DNA of 64,000 nt, from NCBI RefSeq assembly GCF_023822065.1, contig NZ_CP084930.1, positions 2,930,001 to 2,994,000 on the forward strand, read 5' to 3'. The stretch is from Sphingomonas morindae (GTDB taxonomy: Bacteria > Pseudomonadota > Alphaproteobacteria > Sphingomonadales > Sphingomonadaceae). Under the pieces are notes generated by a model. The model did not search any database. It worked only from the letters and a program-made list of their open reading frames with translations, and had not been told where the DNA came from. This document shows, one piece after another, positions 8,017 to 17,300 of this stretch; position 1 is the stretch's first letter; the number at the start of each line of letters is the position of its first letter. Made by a program: the position numbers and the translations under genes.

Positions 8017-11000
8017 TCAGAAGAGGAAGTCGGTGGCGGCCAGGCTGTGGTGCCCGTCGAGACGGATCGAGAAATCCGCCACCTTGTCCCCGTTCAGATC
8101 GCCCTGGACGAAGCTGTTGCCGTCGATATCGACCACATGCACCGCCCCGGCGACACCGTTGAAGGCATCGGTGCCGAGGAAGGTGAAGCCGGCATGGCCG
8201 CTGATCGCATTGGCCATGGTCGAGACGTCGATCTTGTCGCCCTGGTGGAAGTCGGTGATGCGATCGGCCAGCTTCGTGTCGGCCGCGGTGTCGCCCAGGC
8301 CGAACCAGAAGACGTTGTTGCCGCCGCCGCCCGTCATAACGTCGCTGCCGCGACCGCCCATGAGCAGATCGTTGCCGGCGCCGCCGATCAGCGTGTCGTT
8401 GCCGAGGCCGCCGTCGAGCAGGCTCGCCGCGCTCCCCGCCACCAGCTTGTCGTCACCGGTGGTGCCGGTGAAGCTGTTGCCGATCTCGCTATGGGTCGAG
8501 GCCGCCACCGCCGTGACATGGGCCAGCAGATCCGCGCCGGGATCGGCCTGGCTCGTCCCCGTCAGCGCACCCTTGGCGGTGTAGCTGGAGGTGCTGACCA
8601 CGCTGTGGCCGTCGCTGCCGAAGCGGGTGACGCTATAGCTGCCATCCGCGTTGGTGAGGCGATAGCCGGTGGCGGTGCCCGACGCATCATATTGATAGCT
8701 GGCGGTCAGGCCATGGACATAGTCCATCGCCGTCAGCACATGGCCCGCGGCATCGGCGCGCATGCCGTAGATCAGCGTGCCGTTGGCGCTGCGCTCCAGC
8801 GTCTGCTGCGCATAGTCGCGCCCGGTGATGCCCAGCGTCGTCTCCGCGCGCGTGCCGTCGCTCGCGTAGAAGGTGGAGCTGGTCACGGCCCCCGTGCTGG
8901 TGGAGAACACGTCGCGCGTGCTGCCATCCTGATATTTGATGGTCGTCTCGGTCACCTGGCCGTTGGCGTCGTAGCTGGTGCTGCCCACCAGCGTGCCGTC
9001 GATGGTGCGCGTCACCGTGTAGCTGCCATCGGCCTTGGTGTTGTGCGTCACCTGGATGTTGCCATGATCCAGCTCGTCCATCGTCTTGGTGGCGCCGCTG
9101 TAGCGCTCGATCTGCAGGCGGTTGCCCAGATGATCGAAGGTCTGCACCTGGTGATCGTAGCTCTGGTTGGTGATGGTCTGATCCAGCTTCAGCAGCGCGC
9201 TGGCATCGCCGCTGACCGCATCCGTCTTCAGGCTCATCTGAAGATCGGCCATGGTCGCGAACACATGCACCGCGGGCGCCTTCACGGCCACGCTGTCGGG
9301 CTGCGAGATCACCGGCGCCGCCGCCTTCACCACCACGCTGGCGGCGTTGGACACGCCGGTATGGCCGGCCGCGTCCGCCATCACGGCGGTGAAGTTATGC
9401 TGGCCCGCGCCGCTGATCTGGATGATCTCGGCGAGCTTGCCGGTGCCGTCCACCACGGTGGTGCCGACCACGGTGTTGCCGTCCATGATCGTCACCGTGG
9501 CGCCGATATGGCCGGTGCCGGTGAAGGTCACGGTGGCCACGCCATTGTCCTGCGACGTGACGGCGGCGGCGAGCGTCGGCGCCAGCGAGTCCAGCGCCGG
9601 GGTCATCGCGACCGGCTGGGTGCTGGCCTCGATCGCGGCCTCCTTGGCGAGCGCCGCCAGCACGGGCGCGGCCGCCGCCGGCGCCGGATTGCCCGTGTCG
9701 GTTCCGGTCAACACATTCTTGTTGGTGTAATATTTGGTCGAGAGCACGGTGCTGCCATCGGCGCCGAAGGTGGTGATGCTGTAGCTGCCATCGGCCTTGT
9801 TCATGCGGTAATTGTTGAGCGTGCCGCTGGCGTCATAGGTGTAGGTGGTGTTGGCGCCGGTCGCGTCGGACGCCCACACCAGATGGCCCGCCGCATCGAA
9901 CCGGCCCTGGCTGAGCAGCTTGCCCGCCGCGTCGTAGACGATCGTCTGGCTGACATAGGTCTTGCCGGTGAGGCCGTAGCTGTTCTCGATGCGGCCGCCC
10001 GCCGCCGGATAGGTGATGGTCTTGTTCACCGTGCCGGTGGCGTCGAAATAGACATATTGCTTGCCGCCATCGGTGAAGTAGACCTGCCGCGAGGTCTCGA
10101 TGCCGTTGGCGCCGAAATTGTCCGCCGTCACCGTCTTGCCGGCGACATTGTGGATGATCGACGAGGTGCCGTCCGCCGCATAATTGTGCGTGACGGTCTC
10201 GGTGCCGCTATAGGTCTGGTCCATCGTCAGGCGGCCGGCCGAAAAGCGCTGCATCTCCAGCAGCGTGCCCGACGCATCATAGGTGCGGACCTGCTGATCG
10301 TAGCCGCTGCCCGCCACCGTCTCGGTGAGCTTGAGCAGCACCGTGCCCTGGATCTTCGCGAGGAAGTCCGTGGCGTGCAGATAGCGGCTGAGATCGACCG
10401 AGTTGCTGACGTTGATCACCGGCGTGTCGGTGATCACCACCGCGCCCAGCCCGGTGTCCTTGGACAGCGTGTCGAACTGGCTCGCGATCGAGGCCGCCGT
10501 GCCGATCACGACATGCATCGCCTGCGAGGTCACGCCGGCGCGGCCGCTATCGTCCACCGCGGTCGAATAGATATTGTGCGTGCCCGCGCCCGAGGTCTGG
10601 ACGGTCAGGCTGACATGGCCCTGCGCGTCCGCCTTGGCGGTGCCGATCAGCGTCTTGCCCTCATAGACATTCACCACGGCATTGGCCTTGGCGGTGCCGG
10701 TGAGCGTCACGCTGTAGCTGCCGGCGGCGGCGGCGGCGGGGGCCGCGCTGGTCACCAGCTTCGCCTGGGCGAGCAGCGCATTGACCGCGTTGGTCTGCGG
10801 CAGCTGCTCCACCACCGTGCTCACCGCCAGCGTCGGCGCGGCGATGAAGTCGCTCGCGCTCGGAATGCTGACGTCGCTGCCGGTGCTGATCTTCAGGTTC
10901 GAATAGTCGGCGGCGATCGTCTCGGTGGCGTTGCCGTCGCGATAAATGCCTTCCGCCCAGTAGACGCCCTTCATCGAAGGATCGCCGATCTGGCCCGAAT

Positions 11001-11577
11001 AGTCGGCGATGGTCACGCCGTCGCGGGTCACCACGATCCGGCCCACCTTGCCCGAAGGATCGGTGATCGCCTTGATGTCGAACTGATACTGATGGCCGCG
11101 ATCGATGTCGTAGGGATCGGAGAAGATCGTCTTCTCGACCTGCTTGCCATCGGCGCCGGTGTAGCGGACGATGACCGTCATCTTCTCGCCGTTGAGGCCG
11201 ATCGCGAAGGGGGGCGGGCCGGGGCCAACCGAGTCCAGATCCTGGTGCAGCTGGCCGAGCACGACCCAGCTCGCCGTGTTCGGCGGACCCTTTTCCAGCG
11301 TGAAGCCGTAGCTGACATGCAGCGGCGTGCCGTTCAGCGCGACATTGTCGCGCGTCGCCAGCTCAACCCGGCCGACATTGTGACCGACCGAGGCGTCCCA
11401 CCAGTTATTGTCGCCCTGGTGCAGTTCGAAACGCACCGTGTTGGCGTCCGGCGCACTCATAGCATAGCTTTGAGCAGCACCCTGATAGGAGAAAAGATAA
11501 CCTGCCATGTCGATCGAATAATAGCCAGTGAGATTGGCATTCCACTGGCTAACAGTATAGACGGGTTTGGTAGCCAC
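8017..11577 (-). CDS. Giant RTX protein with N-terminal polysaccharide-lyase-like domain
   Basis: This is a 1186-residue predicted type I secretion substrate. The order is: lectin-like beta-jellyroll resembling heparin-lyase-I-type polysaccharide lyases (residues 1-235; RVE near 74, GQLHQD near 107, GIYRD near 209); an Ig-like domain (about 285-360); a threonine/tyrosine-rich repeat module with YDQQ, DASG and ADGSY motifs (about 390-640); a second Ig-like domain (about 670-750); a second repeat module (about 770-1010); and glycine-rich RTX calcium-binding repeats (about 1050-1100). A serralysin-like C-terminus ends in DFLF, a type I signal form. There is no signal peptide. The usual lysine before GIYR is alanine here, so lyase activity is doubtful. 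The start is GTG with AAGGAA upstream. It is paralogous to the RTX gene at 14.4 kb. Confidence 0.85.
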   Translation of the reverse strand: MATKPVYTVSQWNANLTGYYSIDMAGYLFSYQGAAQSYAMSAPDANTVRFELHQGDNNWWDASVGHNVGRVELATRDNVALNGTPLHVSYGFTLEKGPPNTASWVVLGQLHQDLDSVGPGPPPFAIGLNGEKMTVIVRYTGADGKQVEKTIFSDPYDIDRGHQYQFDIKAITDPSGKVGRIVVTRDGVTIADYSGQIGDPSMKGVYWAEGIYRDGNATETIAADYSNLKISTGSDVSIPSASDFIAAPTLAVSTVVEQLPQTNAVNALLAQAKLVTSAAPAAAAAGSYSVTLTGTAKANAVVNVYEGKTLIGTAKADAQGHVSLTVQTSGAGTHNIYSTAVDDSGRAGVTSQAMHVVIGTAASIASQFDTLSKDTGLGAVVITDTPVINVSNSVDLSRYLHATDFLAKIQGTVLLKLTETVAGSGYDQQVRTYDASGTLLEMQRFSAGRLTMDQTYSGTETVTHNYAADGTSSIIHNVAGKTVTADNFGANGIETSRQVYFTDGGKQYVYFDATGTVNKTITYPAAGGRIENSYGLTGKTYVSQTIVYDAAGKLLSQGRFDAAGHLVWASDATGANTTYTYDASGTLNNYRMNKADGSYSITTFGADGSTVLSTKYYTNKNVLTGTDTGNPAPAAAAPVLAALAKEAAIEASTQPVAMTPALDSLAPTLAAAVTSQDNGVATVTFTGTGHIGATVTIMDGNTVVGTTVVDGTGKLAEIIQISGAGQHNFTAVMADAAGHTGVSNAASVVVKAAAPVISQPDSVAVKAPAVHVFATMADLQMSLKTDAVSGDASALLKLDQTITNQSYDHQVQTFDHLGNRLQIERYSGATKTMDELDHGNIQVTHNTKADGSYTVTRTIDGTLVGSTSYDANGQVTETTIKYQDGSTRDVFSTSTGAVTSSTFYASDGTRAETTLGITGRDYAQQTLERSANGTLIYGMRADAAGHVLTAMDYVHGLTASYQYDASGTATGYRLTNADGSYSVTRFGSDGHSVVSTSSYTAKGALTGTSQADPGADLLAHVTAVAASTHSEIGNSFTGTTGDDKLVAGSAASLLDGGLGNDTLIGGAGNDLLMGGRGSDVMTGGGGNNVFWFGLGDTAADTKLADRITDFHQGDKIDVSTMANAISGHAGFTFLGTDAFNGVAGAVHVVDIDGNSFVQGDLNGDKVADFSIRLDGHHSLAATDFLF

Positions 11578-11769
11578 TGTTCCGGTTCCTTGTCGGGGAG
11601 ACCGTTTCAGCTAGCGTTTCAATGCCGAACATCCGGTGTCGGGAAGTGGTTAAATTTCTGCTCTCGACGTCCGCAGGCCCCGAGAATCGGCCGGATTTCG
11701 GGCGATTCGCCCCGTCCCGCCGGGGGCTGGCGTTAGGCTTTGGACCTTTGGCGAAGCGGGGCTCGCGGG

Positions 11770-13101
11770 TCAGTCCCGGCCGCGCCAGCCCGGCTCCTGA
11801 TCCCGCCGCGCGCTCGCCCGCAGCCCGCGTCCCCAGAGCAGGCCGAGCAGCACCGCGCCGAGCGTGACGATCGCCGGCACGTCCAGCGTGATGTCCACGG
11901 TGGAGGCGGCGCCGATGATGGCGAGCCCGACAAAGGCCGCGCGCACCACCGGATCGTCCTGCCGCTTGAGCCCGCGCAGCGCCACCACGAACATCAGCAG
12001 CACCGTGCCGCTGAGCAGCACCGCATAGGGCCAGCCACCCTCCAGCACCATTTCGATCAGCGAGTTATGGGCGGAGTTGATATACCAGAAGGAGAAGGCC
12101 TCGGCGGCGGAGTGGAGCGTGGCGCGGTTCATCTCCTCGAAGCCGATCAGGCCATAGCCGAAGGTTGGCGCGGCGCGTGCCAGAGCCGCATAGTGGCGCC
12201 AGATGGCGATGCGGTCGAAACTGTCGTCGCCGAGCGTCACGAAGCGATGGATCGCCGTCGCGCCGAGCAGGCTGCCCAAAAGGATCGCCAGCGCGGCGGT
12301 GCCGAACAGAAAGGCGAGACCGCGCCCGCGCCCGAGCGCGCGCCGCACCACCGTATCCCGCAGCACCATCACCGCCAGCGCGACCAGAGCGAGCGTGAGG
12401 CCGGCGCGCGAGCCCGAGATGGTGATGACGCCCAGCCCGAGCAGCACGCCCAGCACGCAGCCGATCCGCGCCAGCGCGGCCTTGAGGCTGCGCGCCGGGC
12501 CGTCGCGGAGCAGCGCCTGAACGCGGCCGAACGCCAGCACCGTCGTCACCGCCGCCACGCAACCGCTGGCGTTGGCGTTGATCATGGTGCCGCTGAAGCG
12601 CAGCCCCGTGATCGACTTGTCGTAGCCGAACACGCTGCTCGGATCGATCTGCCGCGCCATCAGGCCGATCAGCATTTGGAGGATGCCGAGCAGCACCAGC
12701 CAATCCACCGCGCGCCGCGCGAGGCCCCGGCGATGGCCGACAATGCCGGCGGCCATCAGCATGGCGGCGCCGCCCGCCAGCCGGACGAAGCCCGGCAAAG
12801 CGAGATCGGGCGTCGGCGTCACGTCCGGCGCCAGCACCGGCACCAGCCCCCAGAGCACCACCAGGCCGAGCGCGATCAGACCCGGCGCGGCGGCGCGCCA
12901 AAAGGTCGCGCCCGGCCAGAGCAGCAGCAGCACGAGCAGCGCGGCCGCGATCTCGGCCATGGCGGCGAGCACGGCGAGCACCGGCCCATTGGCGCCCAGC
13001 GCCAGCAGCTCGGCAAAGGTCAGGAGCGGAAGCAGCGCCACCGCCGCGCGGACCCGGGTGGAAGACCAGGGAAGCGCGCCCTGACTCATCATCTTCGTCA
13101 T
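11770..13101 (-). CDS. O-antigen ligase/polymerase family (Wzy_C) membrane protein
   Basis: This 443-residue inner-membrane protein has about eleven helices. The Wzy_C region is recognisable: SGTMINANASG near residue 190, SGSRAGLTLAL near residue 255, then a large periplasmic loop with YGLIGFEE and SAHNSLIEMVLEGG near residues 320-365. Such proteins polymerise undecaprenyl-linked repeat units (Wzy, ExoQ) or ligate glycans (WaaL). Neighbouring exopolysaccharide genes favour polymerase or ligase activity on that glycan. It is not closely similar to the tandem pair at 21.9-24.6 kb. The divergent glycosyltransferase starts 132 bases away, so they probably share a promoter region. Confidence 0.85.
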   Translation of the reverse strand: MTKMMSQGALPWSSTRVRAAVALLPLLTFAELLALGANGPVLAVLAAMAEIAAALLVLLLLWPGATFWRAAAPGLIALGLVVLWGLVPVLAPDVTPTPDLALPGFVRLAGGAAMLMAAGIVGHRRGLARRAVDWLVLLGILQMLIGLMARQIDPSSVFGYDKSITGLRFSGTMINANASGCVAAVTTVLAFGRVQALLRDGPARSLKAALARIGCVLGVLLGLGVITISGSRAGLTLALVALAVMVLRDTVVRRALGRGRGLAFLFGTAALAILLGSLLGATAIHRFVTLGDDSFDRIAIWRHYAALARAAPTFGYGLIGFEEMNRATLHSAAEAFSFWYINSAHNSLIEMVLEGGWPYAVLLSGTVLLMFVVALRGLKRQDDPVVRAAFVGLAIIGAASTVDITLDVPAIVTLGAVLLGLLWGRGLRASARRDQEPGWRGRD

Positions 13102-13233
13102 GCCAACTCCTGCCTCGTGTCCCGCCCCCGGCGCGATCCGGATCGGGATGGGTCGCTCGGGCCCGCCCGCTTGTCACCGCCGGGCCGACGTGTCACGCAT
13201 CGCCCATCCTCAGCAATAGGGAATAGACCTGTC

Positions 13234-14223
13234 ATGGAAATCGTCCTGCTGACCGTGCGGCCGGCGAAGAGCGACTTCCGACTGCATCTCGCGCGCGAGC
13301 TGCAGGCCCTCGGCCATGCTGTTACCTATATCTTCCTGAAGCGCCATCCGGAGATCACGGACATGGCGACGGGCGAAACGGTGCGCTGGTCGCTGCCGCG
13401 TCTGGTGCGCTGGTTCGCCGTACTGCGGCGGCGGCGCCCTGCGGCGCGGCCGATCGTGTTCAATTCCACCAACCTCGCCTTTCCCGGCCTGTCGATTCTG
13501 CTCCGCGCGATCAGCGGGACGCGCTGGTGCCTCGATCTGCACGACGATCTGCTCTACAATTTGCGCGGCGCGGCACGCACGCGCGCGGCCACCGCGCAGC
13601 GCCTGCTGGTCGCCTCCTCCGATCTCCTCGTCCATGCCGCGCCCAGCCTGAAAACGCTGTTCCCGCGCTCGCACCATCTCGGCAACGGCTCCTCGCTCCA
13701 GCCCCTGCCCAAGACCGACGCCGACGAGCGCCATGTCCTCATCCTCGCCAGCCTCGACGGCCGTTTCGATTTCGCGCTGATGCGCGCGGCGGCGGCGGCG
13801 TGCCCGGATCGCGTCTTCGAGATCTGGGGCCGCGTCTCGCAGGATGATCCGGCGATCGCGGCGGCGCTCGAGCGGCTCGTCGCCGACACCCCCAATATCC
13901 GCTATAACGGCCCCTATACCGATCCCGAACTGCCCGCGCTGCTGGCGCGCTATCTCGTCGCCTTCGCGCCCTACAAGGTGGGCGACCGGCTGACCGAGTT
14001 CATCGATCCGCTGCGCTTCTATCATTGCCTCGCATCGCGCACCGGGCTCGTCTCCACGCCGATTCCGCAGGCGCTCACAATGGCCGACCAGATCGTGCTG
14101 GTGCGCGATGCTGCCGAGGTGGATGCCGCGCTCACGCGCGCCGCCGCCGATCGCCCCGCGGGCGGCCGCAGCTGGGCCGATGTCGCCAAGAAACTCGTTC
14201 CGCTGCTCGAAACCATTAATTAA
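13234..14223 (+). CDS. Glycosyltransferase (GT-B fold, GumK/TuaH-like)
   Basis: This 329-residue cytoplasmic or membrane-associated transferase starts at the ATG at 13234, where an N-terminal Rossmann-type segment begins (MEIVLLTVRPAKSDF). The reading frame stays open far upstream, but that part is a shadow of the minus-strand polymerase gene. The donor-binding half shows RYNGPYTDPELPALL near residue 222 and DPLRFYHCLA near residue 260, which resembles GT4-like enzymes and the glucuronosyltransferase GumK. A role in adding one sugar of the repeat unit is inferred from context; donor and acceptor are unknown. Confidence 0.82.
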   Translation: MEIVLLTVRPAKSDFRLHLARELQALGHAVTYIFLKRHPEITDMATGETVRWSLPRLVRWFAVLRRRRPAARPIVFNSTNLAFPGLSILLRAISGTRWCLDLHDDLLYNLRGAARTRAATAQRLLVASSDLLVHAAPSLKTLFPRSHHLGNGSSLQPLPKTDADERHVLILASLDGRFDFALMRAAAAACPDRVFEIWGRVSQDDPAIAAALERLVADTPNIRYNGPYTDPELPALLARYLVAFAPYKVGDRLTEFIDPLRFYHCLASRTGLVSTPIPQALTMADQIVLVRDAAEVDAALTRAAADRPAGGRSWADVAKKLVPLLETIN

Positions 14224-14354
14224 AAAAGCAATTCTTAACACTTTTCTGCGGTGCAGCGCGGAAAGCGGCTCATTCTAGCACAGCTGCAAGGCTACCGTTT
14301 GTTAACCGGATTGTCCTGAGGGCGCCCGCCCTGCCATCTGGCTCGTGAAGCGAG

Positions 14355-17300
14355 ATGAGGTGTGGCGTGACTCTGATTACTCCTGATGATCCCAGCGGAT
14401 ACACCCTTGTGGGGGCGCAGCAGAGCTGGAGCTGGAGCGCCACGGACTCGAGCACCTTCCGGTTCGAGGTGCGGCCCGGCGATGAGGTCGCCTATCGCGG
14501 CGGCCTCGCCGATGAATCGCAGATTTCCGTCGCCATGCCGGCGGCCAACGGCATCCCGACGCATATCGGCTTCGATCTCACGGTCGAACCGGGCGATCCG
14601 AACGACGCCAGCTATCTCGTGCTCGGCGAGCTGGCGCAGACCGCGTCGGACGGCAGCGTGCTGCCGCCGCCCTATGAGATCGGCCTGGTTGGCGACCAGC
14701 TCGTCATCTACGCGCGCTATATCGACAGCAGCGGCACGCTGCGCGCGGCGCAGGTCTATACCGATGTGAACAATCTGGTGCGCGGCCAGTCCTATCACAT
14801 CGATATCACCGCCGTGCTGGATCCGGGCGGCAATGGCCGGCTGGTGGTCACCCGCGATGGCCAGGTCGTCGCCGATTATGCCGGCGCGCTGGGCTATACC
14901 GATGTCGCCACCTCCAATTGGGAGGAGGGGATCCGCCGCGCCACCAACGCCAACACCACGATCGCGGCCGATTTCGGCCATACCAGCATCGACATGGGCG
15001 ACAGCGTCCAGCTGCCCGCCACGCAGACCACCTTCATCCCCGCGCCCACGCTGCGCATCAACACGATCACCGTGGCCGATGCCGCCAACGATCTCTACAC
15101 CGTCAAGCTGTACGGCGCCGGCGTGTGGCGCGCGCCCGTCAGCATCTATTCCAACGGCCAGCTGATCGGCACCACCACCGCCGACGCCACCGGCAATTAC
15201 GCCCTTTCGGTGCAGGTGTCCGGCGACGGTCTGCACAATATCTTCGCCGTGTCGGACGATGGCTCGGGCCGCATTCCCTCCGCCTCCTATCCGGCGACCT
15301 TCACGATCGAGAGCGCGAGCGACCCCGACGTGAACACCGTGGGCAACCACCTCGTCGAGATCGCGGGTGAGACCTATTGGGTGCAGAATGCGCTCAAGTC
15401 CTACAGCCTGACGCAGCCCGAGCCGGGCGTGATGCGCTTCGAGGTGCATCCCCGCGACGTGTACTTGTGGGATTTCCAGAACAACCACGCCACCACGCGC
15501 AGCGAGCTGTGGGGCCAGAAGGTCTATAACGACGGCACGCCGATCCAGATCAACTACAGCCTGATGATCGAGCCGGGCGACAAGAACACCTCGGCCTTTC
15601 TGGTGCTGGGCCAGCTGCACCAGGACAATGACTCGGTCACCGCCGGCGGCGAGCCGGACTTCGCGCTCGGCATGACGGGCGAGCATATGACCGTCACGCT
15701 CAACGGCACCGACGCCAATGGCAAGGCCGTGACCAAGGTGCTGTGGACCGATCCCGATGCGATCGTGCGCGGCCAATATTACAACATCCAGATCCAGGTC
15801 GTGATGGATCCGAGCGGCAATGGCCGGCTCGTGGTCACGCGCGATGGCGTCACCCTGGTCGATTATACCGGCTATACCGGCTATGCGACCGAGAAGGGCG
15901 TCTATTGGAAGGAAGGCATCTACCGCGACTATAAGGCGCAGGAGACGATCGCCGCCAACTTCAAGGATCTCGTCGTCACCAGCGGCAGCGACGTGACCTT
16001 CCCCGACAAGGCGGACTTCATTCCCGCGCCCGTGCTCGCGGTCAGCGCGGTGCAGCTCACCGGCGACAATGTCTGGACGACCGTGGTCAACGGCACCGGC
16101 AAGGCCGGCACGCTGGTGACGCTCAAGGAGAATGGCAGCGTCATCGGTTCGGTGACGATCGGCGACGACGGCAGCTTCCAGACGGTCGTCACCATGACGG
16201 GCACCGGCACCCACGCCATCTCGGCGGTCGCCACCGATGGCACCGGCCGCAGCGGCCCCGCGTCCAACTATATGCGGATGGAGATCGGCACCGCGTCCGA
16301 CATCGTCGCGCGGATGGACGCGATCGCCGATGCCGGCGGCATCGGCGCCGTCGTCCTCACCGATACGCATGCGCTGCCGGTCGCTTCGATCTCGCAGATG
16401 AACACGCTGATCAACCGCGATGCGTCGGTCCTCGCCAAGGTGCAGGGCGGCTATAATTTCGCGCTCACCACCTTGTCGACCAGCACCGCCTACGACACGC
16501 AGGTGGAAACCTACGACCCCACCGGCACGCTCGTCGATCGCAGCCGCTTCCTGCACGGCACCAAGATGTACGAGCAGACCTTCTCGGGACAGACCAGCGT
16601 CGCCACGACCTGGGCGGCCGATGGCAGCTACAATCAGGTGACCACCGTCGCCGGCAAGACGCTGCTGACCCAGAGCTTCGACTCCGGCGGCCATCTCACC
16701 TCCGAAGTCGTCACCATGCCCGATGGCGGCCGCGAGGTGGACACGTACAACGTCAAGACCGGGCTGATCAGCAAGGCCACCGTGAGCCGCGTCGACGGGC
16801 AGCGGATCGACGTGACCTATGGCGTCACCAATCAGAATTACGTCACCCAGGCCAATGTCATCATCGGCGGCAAGACGGTGATGACCGGCCGTTACGATGC
16901 GTCCAACCGGCTGGTGCTCGCGATCGATGCGGTCAGCGGCTATACCGGCGCTTCCACCTATGATCCGGTGTCGGGCATTCTCGCCACCTACAAGCTGATC
17001 GCGCCGGATGGCACCTTCAGCGTCAGCACCTATGGCGCGGACGGGCGCACCGTCACCGGCACCAATTATTACACCTCGCGCGGCGTGCTGCTGAGCAGCG
17101 ACACGCGGCCGCCGGCGCTGATCGTGGACGGCATCACCAAGACGATCAACCTCGCCGCCGGCCTGGCGCCGAGCCTGGCGATCGCCTCGATCACCGCCAA
17201 CGCCGCCACCAGCGACTATAGCGTCCTGCTCGGCGGCTTCGGCCAGGTCGGCAGCACCATGGCGCTGCTCGACAATGGCGCCGTGATCGCGGCCGGCAAG

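Noticed and set aside
7996-11736. Plus-strand open frame of 1246 codons opposite the first RTX gene
   Set aside because: It mirrors the RTX gene and its composition (runs of Arg, His, Gly, Ala) is typical of antisense frames in GC-rich genes. It has no recognisable domain.
11740-13233. Long N-terminal extension of the glycosyltransferase frame
   Set aside because: This part lies opposite the Wzy-like gene, has Arg/Gln/His-rich composition and no similarity to the family; the true start is the ATG at 13234.
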